From Polynucleobacter asymbioticus (GTDB taxonomy: Bacteria > Pseudomonadota > Gammaproteobacteria > Burkholderiales > Burkholderiaceae): a stretch of DNA of 64,000 bases. Positions within the stretch are counted from its first letter, which is position 1, and every line of letters begins with the position of its first letter. A program made the position numbers and the translations under genes. A model generated the notes under the pieces. The model was not told the DNA's origin. It saw only the letters and a list, made by a program, of their open reading frames with translations, and made no database searches. The stretch covers positions 1,184,821 to 1,248,820 of the forward strand of contig NZ_CP061297.1 of the NCBI RefSeq assembly GCF_018687575.1, written 5' to 3'. Below, piece by piece: positions 40,349 to 53,542 of this stretch.

Positions 40349-41185
40349 ATGAATAGTGTATTTACCGCCGAAAAAGACATCCAAGGGATGCGCGAAGCTG
40401 GCCGTTTAGCCAGTGAAGTTCTTGACCACGTTGCGCCACACGTTAAAGCTGGCGTCAGTACAGCTGAATTGGATCGCATTTGTCATGAGTACATGCGCGA
40501 TGTCCAAAAGACCATTCCAGCGCCACTCAACTATCAGCCGCCAGGCTACCCACCCTTTCCGGCATCCATCTGCACTTCGGTCAATGATGTGATTTGCCAT
40601 GGCATTCCCGGTGAGAAGATTTTAAAAACCGGGGACGTTGTGAACCTGGATATCACCGTCATTACGCCAGATGGTTATTACGGCGATACCAGCCGCATGT
40701 TTATGGTTGGTGAGGTTTCAGTATTAGCTAAACGTCTCACCCAAATTACCTTTGAATGCATGTGGCTTGGCATTGCACAAGTCAAACCTGGCGCATCGCT
40801 TGGTGACATTGGTCACGTCATCCAGACCCATGCTGAAAAAGCAGGCTACTCGGTTGTTCGTGAATATTGCGGACATGGGATTGGCAAAGTATTTCATCAA
40901 GACCCACAAATTCTTCACTATGGTCGCCCCGGCACTGGTGAGAAATTGAAAGAAGGTATGACCTTCACGATTGAGCCAATGATTAATGCTGGCAAACGCG
41001 ACATTCGCACGATGCCTGATCAGTGGACAGTCAAGACCAAAGACCGCAGCCTCTCCGCACAATGGGAGCACACGCTTTTGGTAACGGCAACTGGCGTTGA
41101 GGTGTTAACTTGGTCAGAGGGCAGCAATCCGGCTCCAGATTGCGTTAAGGGTCTGTCTTTTAGACCAAGCCTAGCCAACGCTTAA
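40349..41185 (+). CDS. map: Methionine aminopeptidase type I
   Basis: 278 residues. The pita-bread fold is recognised from [55 protein letters not shown] and [15 protein letters not shown]; the metal ligands D, D, H, E, E all occur in these blocks. It removes N-terminal Met from new proteins. Divergent from rpsB, as in many proteobacteria, and 22 bases before glnD. Confidence 0.97.
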   Translation: MNSVFTAEKDIQGMREAGRLASEVLDHVAPHVKAGVSTAELDRICHEYMRDVQKTIPAPLNYQPPGYPPFPASICTSVNDVICHGIPGEKILKTGDVVNLDITVITPDGYYGDTSRMFMVGEVSVLAKRLTQITFECMWLGIAQVKPGASLGDIGHVIQTHAEKAGYSVVREYCGHGIGKVFHQDPQILHYGRPGTGEKLKEGMTFTIEPMINAGKRDIRTMPDQWTVKTKDRSLSAQWEHTLLVTATGVEVLTWSEGSNPAPDCVKGLSFRPSLANA

Positions 41186-41207
41186 TTACTCAATTAACTC
41201 AAGCGCA

Positions 41208-43811
41208 ATGGGTGAAACTCTCGCAGCAATGAAGCCCATTGCAGATATTGCCAGTTTAAGAGCTGCACGCGAGCTCGCTTATGCCGAATTTCGCGAGCAC
41301 CAAGTTGTTGGGCGACTAACCAAGCAACTAAGCAAGCTCAGTGATGAACTCCTCATCAGCTTATGGAACTCATGTGACTTAAATACAGATGCTGCTCTAG
41401 TAGCTGTGGGCGGATTTGGTAGAGGCGCATTATTTCCCTATTCGGATATTGATATTCTGATTTTGCTACCCGCAGATAAGCAATTCTTCGAAGAAGTATT
41501 GGCTGCCAAGATTGAAAAGTTTGTAGCGCAATGTTGGGATACTGGCTTAGAGATTGGGTCCTCCGTTCGCACTGTTGCCGAATGTGTTTCTGAGGCAGAG
41601 CAAGATATTACCGTTCGTACCTCCCTATTGGAATCACGACTCATCTGCGGCAAGAAAGCCCTCTTCAAAGAATTTGAATCTGTTTATGAGAAGACCTTAG
41701 ATCCAAAGTCATTCTTTCAGGCCAAGCTGGCAGAGCAAATCCAGCGTCACTACAAATACCAAGATACGCCTTACTCTTTAGAGCCCAATTGCAAAGAGAG
41801 CCCTGGTGGATTACGTGACCTTCAAGTGATTTCTTGGGTCAGTAAAGCAGCGCACCTAGGTAATACATTTAAAGATCTCAGTCTTGCTGGGCTGGTAACT
41901 CAACGTGAGTTAACCGAGCTCAATCGCAACCAGCGTTTTTTAGAAACCCTGCGCGCTAACTTGCACCTCCTTGCAAAGCGTAGGCAAGACGTATTGGCGT
42001 TTGACTTACAGGCCCCTCTTGCTGCAGCTATGGGCATCGAAGAAGAATCTTCTAGATTAGCCAGCGAAGCAATCATGCGTCGCTACTATTGGGCAGCGAA
42101 AGCAGTCAATCAATTAAACGATGTGCTTTTGCAAAATATTGAAGCACTTCTCTTCCCTCAAGAATCTAAAACAACTCATGCTATTGCCGGCGAAGGCAAT
42201 GAATGCTTTTTTGAGCGTCAAGGTGTTCTAGATATCACCGATCCTCAGTTGTTTCAGAAACACCCAGAGCAAATTCTGCGAACCTTCTTAGTATTTGCAC
42301 AAACAGCTAACGTCAAAAGTCTATCTGCAACGATCTTTAGAGCTCTGTACAACGCACGCCAGAAGATGGATAGCAAATGGCGCAAGGATCCAGTTAACCG
42401 CGCACTCTTTATCGAGATCCTGAAAGAGCCTGAGGGAGTTAGTCGTGCATTCCAGCTTATGAATCGCACTAGCGTCCTCGGTCGCTATCTACCAGCCTTC
42501 AGAAGAATCGTCGGTCAAATGCAGCATGACTTGTTTCACGTTTACACAGTCGATCAACATATCCTGATGGTGCTGCGTAATGTGCGTCGCTTTATGGTGG
42601 TTGAGCATACGCATGAGTTTCCTTTTTGCAGCAGCTTGATCGCCCATTTTGAGAAGCCTTGGCTCTTAGTCATTGCCGCCCTCTTTCATGACATTGCCAA
42701 AGGACGTGGTGGTGATCACTCCGAGCTTGGTAAAGCTGACATGCGCAAGTTTGCAAAAGATCATGGTCTAGACAAAGCAGATACCGAACTCTTGGTTTGG
42801 CTAGTTGCAGAGCACCTAAACATGAGTCAAGTTGCCCAGAAACAAGACATTACAGATCCAGAGGTAGTGCAAGCATTTGCTAATAAGGTGGGTGATGAGC
42901 GCCATCTCACTGCGCTGTACCTATTGACGGTTGCCGATGTTCGTGGAACTAGCCCTAAAGTATGGAATGCCTGGAAAGGCAAACTATTGGAGGATCTGTA
43001 TCGAGTTACCTTACGTGTATTGGGTGGCGCAAAGCCAGACGCATCTTCAGAGCTGGCACAACATCAAGAAGAATCCCGTGCCAAGTTGCGTCTTTACGCA
43101 ATTGAGGACTCTGCTTACGAGAATCTTTGGAAGCAATTGGATGTTGCCTTCTTTTTACGTCAAGATGCCGCAGATATTGCCTGGCTTACACGTCATCTCT
43201 ATAACAAGGTGGATAGCGATATTCCTGTCGTACGAGCCCGCCTCTCACCGGTTGGCGAAGGTTTGCAGATTGCCGTCTACGTGAAGGATCAAGAAGATCT
43301 CTTCGCCAGAATTTGCGCTTACTTTGAGCGCCACGGTTTCTCAATTTGGGATGCCCGTATTCATACAACAAAACATGGCTATGCACTAGATACCTTCCAG
43401 ATCTCAGGCAGTAATTTGGTGGATGAAGGTGGAAGCTATCGTGATCTGATTCAACTAGTGGAATACGAGCTCACAGCTGCATTACAAAATAATGATCCCC
43501 TGCCATCACCTAGCATGGGAAGACTTTCAAGACAGTCTCGCACCTTCCCTATTCAGCCACGCGTGCACATGATTCCGGATGAGCGTGGTCACTACTACGC
43601 ACTGTCACTATCGGCTAGCGATAGAACCGGCCTTCTTTATGCAATCTCCAGGGTCTTGGCTAAGCATCAGGTTTCACTTCACACCGCGCGCATCAACACC
43701 TTGGGTGAGCGAGTAGAAGACGTATTTCTATTGGATGCGGCTAACTTGAGCAAGAATCCAAAGTTACAGATCTTGCTGGAGACGGATTTGCTCGAGGCAC
43801 TAGGGGCTTAA
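41208..43811 (+). CDS. glnD: Bifunctional uridylyltransferase/uridylyl-removing enzyme GlnD
   Basis: 867 residues. The N-terminal nucleotidyltransferase motif [19 protein letters not shown] lies near residue 66. The HD domain ([15 protein letters not shown]) performs uridylyl removal, and two C-terminal ACT domains (about 690-760 and 800-867) sense glutamine. GlnD modifies PII proteins (GlnB/GlnK) according to nitrogen status. A second Met eight residues in would be an alternative start. Confidence 0.97.
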   Translation: MGETLAAMKPIADIASLRAARELAYAEFREHQVVGRLTKQLSKLSDELLISLWNSCDLNTDAALVAVGGFGRGALFPYSDIDILILLPADKQFFEEVLAAKIEKFVAQCWDTGLEIGSSVRTVAECVSEAEQDITVRTSLLESRLICGKKALFKEFESVYEKTLDPKSFFQAKLAEQIQRHYKYQDTPYSLEPNCKESPGGLRDLQVISWVSKAAHLGNTFKDLSLAGLVTQRELTELNRNQRFLETLRANLHLLAKRRQDVLAFDLQAPLAAAMGIEEESSRLASEAIMRRYYWAAKAVNQLNDVLLQNIEALLFPQESKTTHAIAGEGNECFFERQGVLDITDPQLFQKHPEQILRTFLVFAQTANVKSLSATIFRALYNARQKMDSKWRKDPVNRALFIEILKEPEGVSRAFQLMNRTSVLGRYLPAFRRIVGQMQHDLFHVYTVDQHILMVLRNVRRFMVVEHTHEFPFCSSLIAHFEKPWLLVIAALFHDIAKGRGGDHSELGKADMRKFAKDHGLDKADTELLVWLVAEHLNMSQVAQKQDITDPEVVQAFANKVGDERHLTALYLLTVADVRGTSPKVWNAWKGKLLEDLYRVTLRVLGGAKPDASSELAQHQEESRAKLRLYAIEDSAYENLWKQLDVAFFLRQDAADIAWLTRHLYNKVDSDIPVVRARLSPVGEGLQIAVYVKDQEDLFARICAYFERHGFSIWDARIHTTKHGYALDTFQISGSNLVDEGGSYRDLIQLVEYELTAALQNNDPLPSPSMGRLSRQSRTFPIQPRVHMIPDERGHYYALSLSASDRTGLLYAISRVLAKHQVSLHTARINTLGERVEDVFLLDAANLSKNPKLQILLETDLLEALGA

Positions 43812-43816
43812 GGGTC

Positions 43817-45841
<2,025 letters not shown>

Positions 45842-46912
45842 TTAGCTAAAGAGTCTGCTGGCAGTAGAAGAGCCAGCCGGAACGCCACCCTTCTCAAGAT
45901 TGGCATATAAGGCATCAAGGTGCTGACGAATGCTGATCACTGCAGCTTCAGTCAAATTGATGCCGTTGTCATCAACCAAGCGACCATGGGCAGCTTGAGA
46001 AATCTCAAAGCCCTCACTGAGCATGCGTTCAAAAGCACGTTCTTCATGCGACACCAAGGGGACTTCAAGCAATAAGGTGACTTGCTTAACAGGTGCATTT
46101 GGATCGATCTCTGCACTGGTAAAGATGAGCGTGCCATTGCTATAAAACTCATAGGCACGGCCATTGCGAGAAAGTCTAAAACCGCGTTTGCGCATCAAGG
46201 CATCGAAATTAGCACCAGGAGTCGCCTCATCGAAAAGCACATTGATACTTAATTGAATATCGCTTTCAGCAGCCATGGCATCGAGCTCTTTAGCACTTTC
46301 GAGCATGGTATTCACGCTGGGCATATCAATTTGGGAACCCAAGGTCTCCGCCAATGCTTGAGCACGAGAACAAAAATCAGATAGCTCCAGAACACCAATT
46401 GGGCCGCGGCGACTCGCCAGTTGAATAGCCAGCTGTAGCTCAGAGTAAGACGCTTCCGGGCGCAACGCCTCCCAGTCTTCAGCAGCATCTATATCCGCAT
46501 TTAAGCCCTCACACATCCAACGTGCGGCTGAAGTTACAGGAACATCATTCCAAGCATTGATTTCTTCTAAGATTTCAGCGCCACTAATCCCTTCGTCAAA
46601 ACGCAGGGTAATGACGCAATCAATGCGAGGGTCAATTGAGAAACTCTCAGGAATCGAGGGGGTTGAAAAATTGACATCACCAAATGTAGGCTCAGCACGC
46701 TCTTCAGCCTCAGCAAAGCCTGAGCCAAAAGAAGGCTCCTTTGCAAAGCGATCATCAGCAGAATATTCACCAGCAGCTTTTGCCTTGCGGCGTGCACGAG
46801 CGTATTTAAGATTCAGAATGGCGACTGATATGAGAATCAGTAGGCCAATCACAGCCAAAGCGAACTGCAAGTCAGACAAACCTAGCATTGTCATGAATTG
46901 CTCTAGATCCAC
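45842..46912 (-). CDS. zipA: ZipA-like cell division protein
   Basis: 356 residues. One N-terminal membrane helix (about 16-35), a charged linker (RARRKAKAAGEYSADDR), and a C-terminal ZipA-type FtsZ-binding domain from about residue 215 (SINVLFDEATPGANFDALMRKRGFRLSRNG, then ILFTSAEI). ZipA anchors FtsZ to the membrane. The divergence from the E. coli protein is large, but the gene lies between smc and ligA as in other betaproteobacteria, which supports the call. Its stop adjoins smc translation closely. Confidence 0.85.
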   Translation of the reverse strand: MDLEQFMTMLGLSDLQFALAVIGLLILISVAILNLKYARARRKAKAAGEYSADDRFAKEPSFGSGFAEAEERAEPTFGDVNFSTPSIPESFSIDPRIDCVITLRFDEGISGAEILEEINAWNDVPVTSAARWMCEGLNADIDAAEDWEALRPEASYSELQLAIQLASRRGPIGVLELSDFCSRAQALAETLGSQIDMPSVNTMLESAKELDAMAAESDIQLSINVLFDEATPGANFDALMRKRGFRLSRNGRAYEFYSNGTLIFTSAEIDPNAPVKQVTLLLEVPLVSHEERAFERMLSEGFEISQAAHGRLVDDNGINLTEAAVISIRQHLDALYANLEKGGVPAGSSTASRLFS

Positions 46913-49900
46913 TTAAGCCGCCTCCACCATAGATACCGCAGAAGAAATATCCACCGCCACAATACGAGATACACCCTGCTCTTGCATGGTCACACCAATC
47001 AACTGATGAGCGATTTCCATAGTGATCTTGTTATGTGAGATGAACACAAATTGTGTCTTATTCGACATTTTGGCAACCATCTGCGCATAACGCAAGGTGT
47101 TCGCATCATCTAAAGGTGCATCAACCTCATCAAGCAAGCAGAACGGTGCAGGATTAAGGAGGAATAAGGAGAAGACCAAGGCAATCGCAGTCAAGGCCTT
47201 TTCACCACCAGAGAGTAAGTAGATCGAGCTGTTCTTCTTGCCTGGAGGCTGAGCCATCACTTGAACGCCAGCATCCAAAATTTCTTCACCAGTCATTACC
47301 AACTCGGCATGACCGCCACCGAATAGTTCGGGGAACAGTTTTCCGAAATGGGTATTCACCTGATCAAACGTACCTTGCAAGAGATCACGAGTTTCCGCAT
47401 CGATCTTGGCAATCGCATCCGTCAAAGTCTGCATCGCTTCGTTCAAGTCAGCCGATTGTGCATCCAAGAACTGCTTGCGCTCACGTGAACTGGAGAGCTC
47501 ATCCAAGGCGGCCATATTGACCGGACCCAAAGATTGAATTTCTGAATTGAGGCGGTTTACTTCGGTTTGCAAAGCACCAACCTTCAAATCTGGACTAAAG
47601 CTCGCTTCTAATGCGGTGAGGTCTGCTTCGGCATCAGAGAGTAAGGTTGCAAACTGCTCAAAGTTCAAACGGGCAGCCTGTTCACGCAACTGCAAATCCA
47701 CGACCTTGTCACGCATTGGCTGCAGACTACGCTCAATTTGCAAGCGCACTTCATCCGCTTCACGTAATTGATGCAATAAAGCATCTTGCTCAGTACGGGC
47801 ATTTGCCAATGCTGCTTCGCGAGCACTGCGAGCTAGCAGGAGGCCTTGTAATTTATCTTGCGCCTCTTCATCGCTGAGCGTTTCCAACTCTTGCTCGGAA
47901 GTAGCTTGCTTATCCTGAATCTCCATAATCTGCACACGTGCAGTACTTTGATCACGTTGCAAATCCGCAATACGTTGCTGTAAAGAACGTGTGGCAAATG
48001 CTGCCTCTTGAGCTGACATCTCAGATGAGCGCAACGCTTCACGCAGACGATCACGCTCTTGAGTAGCTAGCTCGAGTTTTTCTTGAGCGATCGCCAGATT
48101 CTCTTGCAAGCCTTGCTTAGACTCTTCTGACTGAGCAAGCTCTTCCGCTGATTGCTCTTGAGTTTGAGTCAATTGCTCCATCTGCTGACGCAACTCGCTT
48201 AACTCACCCTGAATTTGTTCAGCGCGTTGGCTGTACTTTTCTTCAGCTTGAGTTAATTGCATTCTTTCTACTTCAAAGCCGTGTACTTCTTGTACAGCTT
48301 GCTCTGCAGCAATACGAGTTTGCTCAGCAGCTTGATGTGCGGCCTGATAGTTGGCAACACATTGATCCAACTCACCCTGCAACTCACTTTGAATTAACTT
48401 CTGTGCACGCAATTGCTTCTCGAGACCTTCCATCTCTTGAGCGCGTGCCAACATGCCAGCTTGCTCAGAGTCAGCGGCGTACAACTGCACACCTACACGA
48501 CTGACTAAGTGACCTTGTTGAGTAACAAAAGCACCACCAGCGGGTAACTTCTCACGGCGATTCAATGCATCTTCCAGGCCATTGGCAATGTAGATGTTAT
48601 CTAACCACTCTTGCAATACGCCAGCAACACCGGGTGCGCCTGCGCTCTGAACACGAGTCAATAAAGGTGTGAAATCTGCTGGCACAGTTGTGTGCGCAGG
48701 AGAAATATCTTCCGTTAACAAAATGGCTAAACGACTTGGAGGGGCATCATTTGCTAAAGCTAAAGTTTCTTGAACGCTCTTGGCTGTAACAGCAGCCAAA
48801 CGCTCGCGCAATACGGACTCCAGAGCAGCTTCCCAGCCACTCTCCACTTTGAGCTCTTGCCATAAACGCTTGCTCTCTTTTAAGCCTTTGCTCTCAAGCC
48901 ATGGGCCAATCTTGCCTTGAGCTTGAACGCTAGCTTGCAATGCAGTCAGTGCAGTGAGCTTTGCTTCGGTTTGAGCCAACTCTTGGTTAGCTGATTGAAT
49001 CTGTTGTTGCGCAGTGTTACGAGCCTCATCAGCTGCAGGAACACGTTGTTGTGCCTCTCCCGCTTTTTGTCTAGCCTCATCCACCTTGCGTTGTGCCATC
49101 GCATGACGATCAATTGCCATTTGCAATGCCTCAGCATCGGGTCTGCGCATACCTGCAAGCTCAGCCTCAAGACGGGTATCGCGCCCTTTGAGCTCTTCTA
49201 CTTGTGTAGCGATAGCTTTAACGCGCTCACCTAAACTAGCTAAGCGCTGATCAATCGTGGCCAGGTTCTCACGGGCATCATTGAGTTCACGTGCATGAAC
49301 TTGATAAGCCTCTTCGCGAGCTGGCATTTGCTCTTGCAAGCCAGATAAATCTGCAATGAGTGTTTGCTCTTTTTCTGCAGCGAGGCTGAGCTCTTGCTCG
49401 GCCGAACGCTGTGCTTGCGCAGCATCCGTTTCTTGAACGGTCCAGCGTTGTAGTTGAGCTTGTAAATCTAGGGATTGTTGTTGCAGACGCTGACGCGCTT
49501 CTTGCACATAACGAATCTGTGACTCAACCTGACTCACATCAGCATTGGTTTGATACAAGTCACCTTGAGCTTGAGAAACCTTGTCTTGTAAAGCGTACTG
49601 TTCAGTACGCATGGTTTCAAGTTCAGTTTCAGCATGACGCATTTTTGCGGTCTGCTCTTCCAGGCTGACTTGAGTGTCGCGAATGCCGTTAGCGTGACGC
49701 TCTTGCTCTTTGCCAGCTTCAGTCTGGCGCACAAACCAGAGTAACTGTTGCTGAGACTTCATCTCAGTAGAGAGTTCAGCATGACGCTCAGCTACGGTTG
49801 CCTGCTTCTCTAAGCGGGTGAGCTGTTGATCGAGCTCACGTAGGATATCTTCTACGCGTACTAAGTTTTCTTTTGTATCTTCAAGACGGGAGGCTGTTTC

Positions 49901-50434
49901 TTTGCGACGCTCTTTGTATTTAGAAACACCAGCAGCCTCTTCCAAGAAAACACGTAGCTCTTCTGGCTTTGCTTCTAAGATGCGATTGATCGTACCTTGT
50001 CCGATGATGGCATAGCCTCTTGGCCCCATACCCGTACCCAAGAAAATATCTTGAATATCTTTACGACGGACCACTTGATTGTTCACGTAATAACTAGAGT
50101 TACCGTCACGTGTCAGAACGCGTTTAATACCTAATTCTGTAAAAGCACTCCATTGACCTTGAGCGCGTCCTTCTGAATTATCAAAAATGAGTTCTACGCT
50201 GGCACGACCAGATGGTTTGCGCAATCCAGAACCATTAAAAATAACGTCCTGCATGGATTCACCACGCAATTCACTGGCGCGAGACTCACCCAAAACCCAA
50301 CGTACCGCGTCAATAATGTTCGACTTTCCGCAACCGTTAGGACCCACAACACCGATCAATTGACCTGGCATTTCGAAATGGGTTGGGTCGACGAAGGACT
50401 TAAAGCCGGAAAGTTTGATGGATTTCAGTTGCAC
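46913..50434 (-). CDS. smc: Chromosome segregation protein SMC
   Basis: 1173 residues. P-loop GPNGCGKSNI at 31-40 with VRWVLGESRASELRGESMQDVIFNGS. Two long coiled-coil arms, very rich in Glu, Gln, Ala and Leu, flank a hinge at about 500-650 (QGKIGPWLESKGLKES to PAGGAFVTQQGHLVSRVGV). The C-terminal signature LLSGGEKALTAIALVFSLF is followed by the Walker B LLDEVDAPLDDAN. SMC compacts and aligns chromosomes with ScpA and ScpB, whose genes are not here. It heads smc-zipA-ligA. Confidence 0.98.
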   Translation of the reverse strand: MQLKSIKLSGFKSFVDPTHFEMPGQLIGVVGPNGCGKSNIIDAVRWVLGESRASELRGESMQDVIFNGSGLRKPSGRASVELIFDNSEGRAQGQWSAFTELGIKRVLTRDGNSSYYVNNQVVRRKDIQDIFLGTGMGPRGYAIIGQGTINRILEAKPEELRVFLEEAAGVSKYKERRKETASRLEDTKENLVRVEDILRELDQQLTRLEKQATVAERHAELSTEMKSQQQLLWFVRQTEAGKEQERHANGIRDTQVSLEEQTAKMRHAETELETMRTEQYALQDKVSQAQGDLYQTNADVSQVESQIRYVQEARQRLQQQSLDLQAQLQRWTVQETDAAQAQRSAEQELSLAAEKEQTLIADLSGLQEQMPAREEAYQVHARELNDARENLATIDQRLASLGERVKAIATQVEELKGRDTRLEAELAGMRRPDAEALQMAIDRHAMAQRKVDEARQKAGEAQQRVPAADEARNTAQQQIQSANQELAQTEAKLTALTALQASVQAQGKIGPWLESKGLKESKRLWQELKVESGWEAALESVLRERLAAVTAKSVQETLALANDAPPSRLAILLTEDISPAHTTVPADFTPLLTRVQSAGAPGVAGVLQEWLDNIYIANGLEDALNRREKLPAGGAFVTQQGHLVSRVGVQLYAADSEQAGMLARAQEMEGLEKQLRAQKLIQSELQGELDQCVANYQAAHQAAEQTRIAAEQAVQEVHGFEVERMQLTQAEEKYSQRAEQIQGELSELRQQMEQLTQTQEQSAEELAQSEESKQGLQENLAIAQEKLELATQERDRLREALRSSEMSAQEAAFATRSLQQRIADLQRDQSTARVQIMEIQDKQATSEQELETLSDEEAQDKLQGLLLARSAREAALANARTEQDALLHQLREADEVRLQIERSLQPMRDKVVDLQLREQAARLNFEQFATLLSDAEADLTALEASFSPDLKVGALQTEVNRLNSEIQSLGPVNMAALDELSSSRERKQFLDAQSADLNEAMQTLTDAIAKIDAETRDLLQGTFDQVNTHFGKLFPELFGGGHAELVMTGEEILDAGVQVMAQPPGKKNSSIYLLSGGEKALTAIALVFSLFLLNPAPFCLLDEVDAPLDDANTLRYAQMVAKMSNKTQFVFISHNKITMEIAHQLIGVTMQEQGVSRIVAVDISSAVSMVEAA

Positions 50435-50545
50435 GGCGTACTTTGCAGGGAAAAAAGGGGTTCAAATAAGGGGGTAAAAATTATTACTAAAGTGGGAAGA
50501 TGATAGCAAGCTTGGGGCTCCTCACACGGGTTTTTGCCCCACCGA

Positions 50546-50581
50546 TATAATGATTAATCTACTTCCAGGGGCAAAACCCCT
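50546..50581 (+). promoter_or_regulatory. dapD: dapD promoter -10 element and leader hairpin
   Basis: The 174-base smc/dapD gap contains a consensus TATAAT at 50546-50551 without a convincing -35 box. About 15 bases further lies a short hairpin, AGGGG (50567-50571) against CCCCT (50577-50581), with loop CAAAA and no T run. It sits in the putative dapD leader, 27 bases before the ATG. A link to lysine control is not shown; no lysine riboswitch pattern is visible. Confidence 0.4.
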
Positions 50582-50608
50582 TAACAATCTGATAGTTAAC
50601 TGAAAAGC

Positions 50609-51436
50609 ATGAGCCAATCACCACAAAGCATCATCGAACAAGCCTGGGAAAACCGCGCAAACCTGTCTCCGGAGGCTGTTTCCGGGGAAATCCGTAACGC
50701 CGTGAACGCCGTTCTCGAGGGCCTGAATACGGGCAGCATTCGCGTAGCTGAGCGCCGTAGCGTCGGCAAATGGGAAGTGAACCAGTGGGTTAAAAAGGCA
50801 GTTTTGCTGTCTTTCCGCCTGGAAGACAACAAGCCCATGGGCGCTGGTGGCTATACCCAGTTCTACGACAAGGTGCCTAGCAAGTTCGAGAACTACACCG
50901 CTGAAGACTTCGCCAATGGCGGCTTCCGCGTAGTTCCCCCTGCAATGGCTCGCCGTGGCTCATTTATTGGCAAAAATGCCGTTTTAATGCCTTCATACGT
51001 CAATATTGGCGCCTATGTAGGCGAAGGCACCATGGTGGATACCTGGGCAACTGTAGGTTCATGCGCCCAAATCGGTAAAAACGTTCACCTTTCTGGTGGT
51101 GTTGGCATTGGTGGTGTTTTGGAACCAATCCAAGCTGGCCCAGTCATTATTGAAGATAACTGCTTTATTGGCGCCCGCTCTGAAGTCGTTGAAGGCGTAG
51201 TTATTGAAGAAAACGCTGTTCTCTCAATGGGCGTATACATTGGTCAAAGCACCAAGATCTACGATCGTGAAACCGGTGAGATCCATTACGGTCGCGTTCC
51301 AGCAGGCTCTGTTGTGGTGCCAGGCTCCCTTCCTTCTGCTTGTGGCAAGTACAGCCTCTACGCTGCGATCATTGTAAAGAAGGTGGATGCTCAAACTAGA
51401 GCAAAGACTGCCATTAACGAACTCTTGCGCGATTAA
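50609..51436 (+). CDS. dapD: Tetrahydrodipicolinate N-succinyltransferase
   Basis: 275 residues. Left-handed beta helix of hexapeptide repeats after an N-terminal helical domain; [20 protein letters not shown] and [31 protein letters not shown] are typical. The enzyme transfers succinyl from succinyl-CoA to tetrahydrodipicolinate in the lysine/diaminopimelate pathway. dapE follows 9 bases downstream on the same strand. Confidence 0.97.
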   Translation: MSQSPQSIIEQAWENRANLSPEAVSGEIRNAVNAVLEGLNTGSIRVAERRSVGKWEVNQWVKKAVLLSFRLEDNKPMGAGGYTQFYDKVPSKFENYTAEDFANGGFRVVPPAMARRGSFIGKNAVLMPSYVNIGAYVGEGTMVDTWATVGSCAQIGKNVHLSGGVGIGGVLEPIQAGPVIIEDNCFIGARSEVVEGVVIEENAVLSMGVYIGQSTKIYDRETGEIHYGRVPAGSVVVPGSLPSACGKYSLYAAIIVKKVDAQTRAKTAINELLRD

Positions 51437-51445
51437 GCCAAAGCT

Positions 51446-52597
51446 ATGAGCTCTACCCTTGAGTTAACTGAAGCCCTCATCTCCTGCCGCTCGGTAACGC
51501 CAGCGGACGGAGGCTGTCAGGAGCTCATCGCCAAGCGTCTTCAAGCAATTGGTTTTCATACTGAGAGTGTGATTAGTGGTCCTGAGAGTTTTCAGGTCAC
51601 CAATCTGTGGGCAATCAAAAAAGGTAGCGCCGGAGATCAAGGTGAAGTCTTGATGTTTGCCGGCCATACCGATGTTGTGCCAACCGGTCCACTGGAAAAA
51701 TGGACCAATGATCCATTTACCCCCACCATTCGGGATGGCATGCTCTACGGTCGTGGCGCTGCGGATATGAAAACCTCTCTCGCAGCATTTGTTGTGGCTA
51801 CAGAAGAATTCGTCATCACTCATCCCAATCACAAAGGCTCCATTGCCTTTTTGATTACCAGTGATGAAGAAGGTCCGGCTAACGATGGCACTGTCATCAT
51901 GTGCGAGCGCTTGCAAAAGCAAGGGCAGCGTTTAGATTATTGCGTCATTGGTGAGCCGACTTCAGTTGACCAGCTGGGCGACATGATTAAGAACGGTCGC
52001 CGTGGATCACTTTCAGGCAAGCTTCGAGTTAAAGGTATTCAGGCACATATCGCCTACCCTCACCTTGGTAAGAACCCGATTCATATTTCTGCACCAGCGA
52101 TTCAAGCACTGGTAGAGACTGAGTGGGATAAAGGTAATCAATACTTTCAGCCTACTAGTTTTCAGATTTCCAATATTCATGCCGGCACTGGCGCAAACAA
52201 TGTCATACCTGGTGAACTGGCTGTGGATTTCAACTTCCGCTTCTCTACTGAGAGTAAGCCAGAAGAATTACGTAGCCGTCTAGAGGCAATTCTGATTGCT
52301 GCAGGTCTCGACTTTGAGATTGACTGGGTCTTAGGTGGCAGTCCATTTATTACGGGCGATGGCGAACTAGCAGGCGCTCTGCGCAAAGCCATTAAAGCAG
52401 AAACCAAAATCGATACAGAACTCTCCACCACTGGCGGTACAAGTGATGGCCGCTTCATTGCCAAGATCTGCAAAGAGGTTGTGGAGTTTGGTCCACTCAA
52501 TGCAACAAGTCACAAAATTGATGAGTGCGTGATCGTGGATGATGTTGTGCCACTCAAAAATATCTTCCGCAAGACTCTCGAGCAACTCGTTGCTTAA
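51446..52597 (+). CDS. dapE: Succinyl-diaminopimelate desuccinylase
   Basis: 383 residues, M20 metallopeptidase family. Metal ligands occur in [35 protein letters not shown] and the C-terminal [14 protein letters not shown]. The lid domain sits between about 180 and 295. DapE releases LL-diaminopimelate for peptidoglycan and lysine, using the product of the DapC step. It is cotranscribed with dapD and probably prmB, 36 bases downstream. Confidence 0.97.
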   Translation: MSSTLELTEALISCRSVTPADGGCQELIAKRLQAIGFHTESVISGPESFQVTNLWAIKKGSAGDQGEVLMFAGHTDVVPTGPLEKWTNDPFTPTIRDGMLYGRGAADMKTSLAAFVVATEEFVITHPNHKGSIAFLITSDEEGPANDGTVIMCERLQKQGQRLDYCVIGEPTSVDQLGDMIKNGRRGSLSGKLRVKGIQAHIAYPHLGKNPIHISAPAIQALVETEWDKGNQYFQPTSFQISNIHAGTGANNVIPGELAVDFNFRFSTESKPEELRSRLEAILIAAGLDFEIDWVLGGSPFITGDGELAGALRKAIKAETKIDTELSTTGGTSDGRFIAKICKEVVEFGPLNATSHKIDECVIVDDVVPLKNIFRKTLEQLVA

Positions 52598-52633
52598 GCG
52601 TATTTAGCCAATCACCTCTCTTACCAATTTCTA

Positions 52634-53530
52634 ATGGACCCTGCGCCCCAGCAATCTCTGACGCTTGATCAATGCATTGATCAAATTGCCCAACGACTAG
52701 AAGCAGCGGATTTACATTACGGGCATGGTGCAGTTGATGCTGGGAGCGAGGCTCTATGGATTGCTAGTAAGCAATTGGATCTGAGTCCTGCAGATGCACT
52801 TGATCATCTAGAGCAAGTCATGACTGTGGAGCAAATTGCCAAAGCATTTGAGGTTGCACACACCCGTATTTCTACACGCAAGCCTTTGGCCTATATTTTG
52901 GGTGAAGCTTGGTTGATGGGTGTGCCATTTTTCTCCAGCGAGCAAAGTATTGTTCCTCGTTCTTGGATTGCCGAGTTAATCGTTGATGGCTCACTAGAGC
53001 CTTGGCTACCAGCGGATGGTAAAGCCCTAGACCTTTGTACCGGCAATGGCTCTCTAGCGATTTTATTAGCATTAGCTTGCCCTGATATTCATGTGAGTGC
53101 TTGTGATATCAGCCTGCCTGCATTAGCAGTGGCCTCCCGCAATCTGGATCGTCATGGCCTCACTTCACAAGTAGAACTCTTTGAAGGTGATCTATGGGAT
53201 GCATTACCAGAACCCCATGAAGATAATCTCTTTGATCTCATTATTTGTAACCCGCCTTACGTCAACGCCAACTCCATGAATGCCCTACCCGCTGAATACC
53301 ATGCAGAGCCCGCTCTCGCATTGGCTGGAGGTGATGACGGGATGGATCTGATCCGCAAGATTATTGCTGGCGCGCCTGACTATCTATCCGAACGTGGCGC
53401 CATTCTGATTGAGATCGGCAATGAGTATGAGCACTTTAAAAAAGCGTTTCCACAGATCCCCGTGATTTGGATGGAAGTATCTGCGGGTGATGAGCAAGTA
53501 CTACTCATTCAAGCGGAAGACTTACGCTAA
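52634..53530 (+). CDS. prmB: Ribosomal protein uL3 N5-glutamine methyltransferase PrmB
   Basis: 298 residues. N-terminal helical domain followed by a Rossmann methyltransferase domain with LDLCTGNGSLAI (SAM motif I) and the NPPY motif in DLIICNPPYVN. RKPLAYILGEAWLMGVPF and VPRSWIAELI distinguish PrmB from HemK/PrmC. It methylates glutamine in ribosomal protein L3. It converges with radA with a 12-base gap. Confidence 0.94.
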   Translation: MDPAPQQSLTLDQCIDQIAQRLEAADLHYGHGAVDAGSEALWIASKQLDLSPADALDHLEQVMTVEQIAKAFEVAHTRISTRKPLAYILGEAWLMGVPFFSSEQSIVPRSWIAELIVDGSLEPWLPADGKALDLCTGNGSLAILLALACPDIHVSACDISLPALAVASRNLDRHGLTSQVELFEGDLWDALPEPHEDNLFDLIICNPPYVNANSMNALPAEYHAEPALALAGGDDGMDLIRKIIAGAPDYLSERGAILIEIGNEYEHFKKAFPQIPVIWMEVSAGDEQVLLIQAEDLR

Positions 53531-53542
53531 GTTTTTGTTGCT

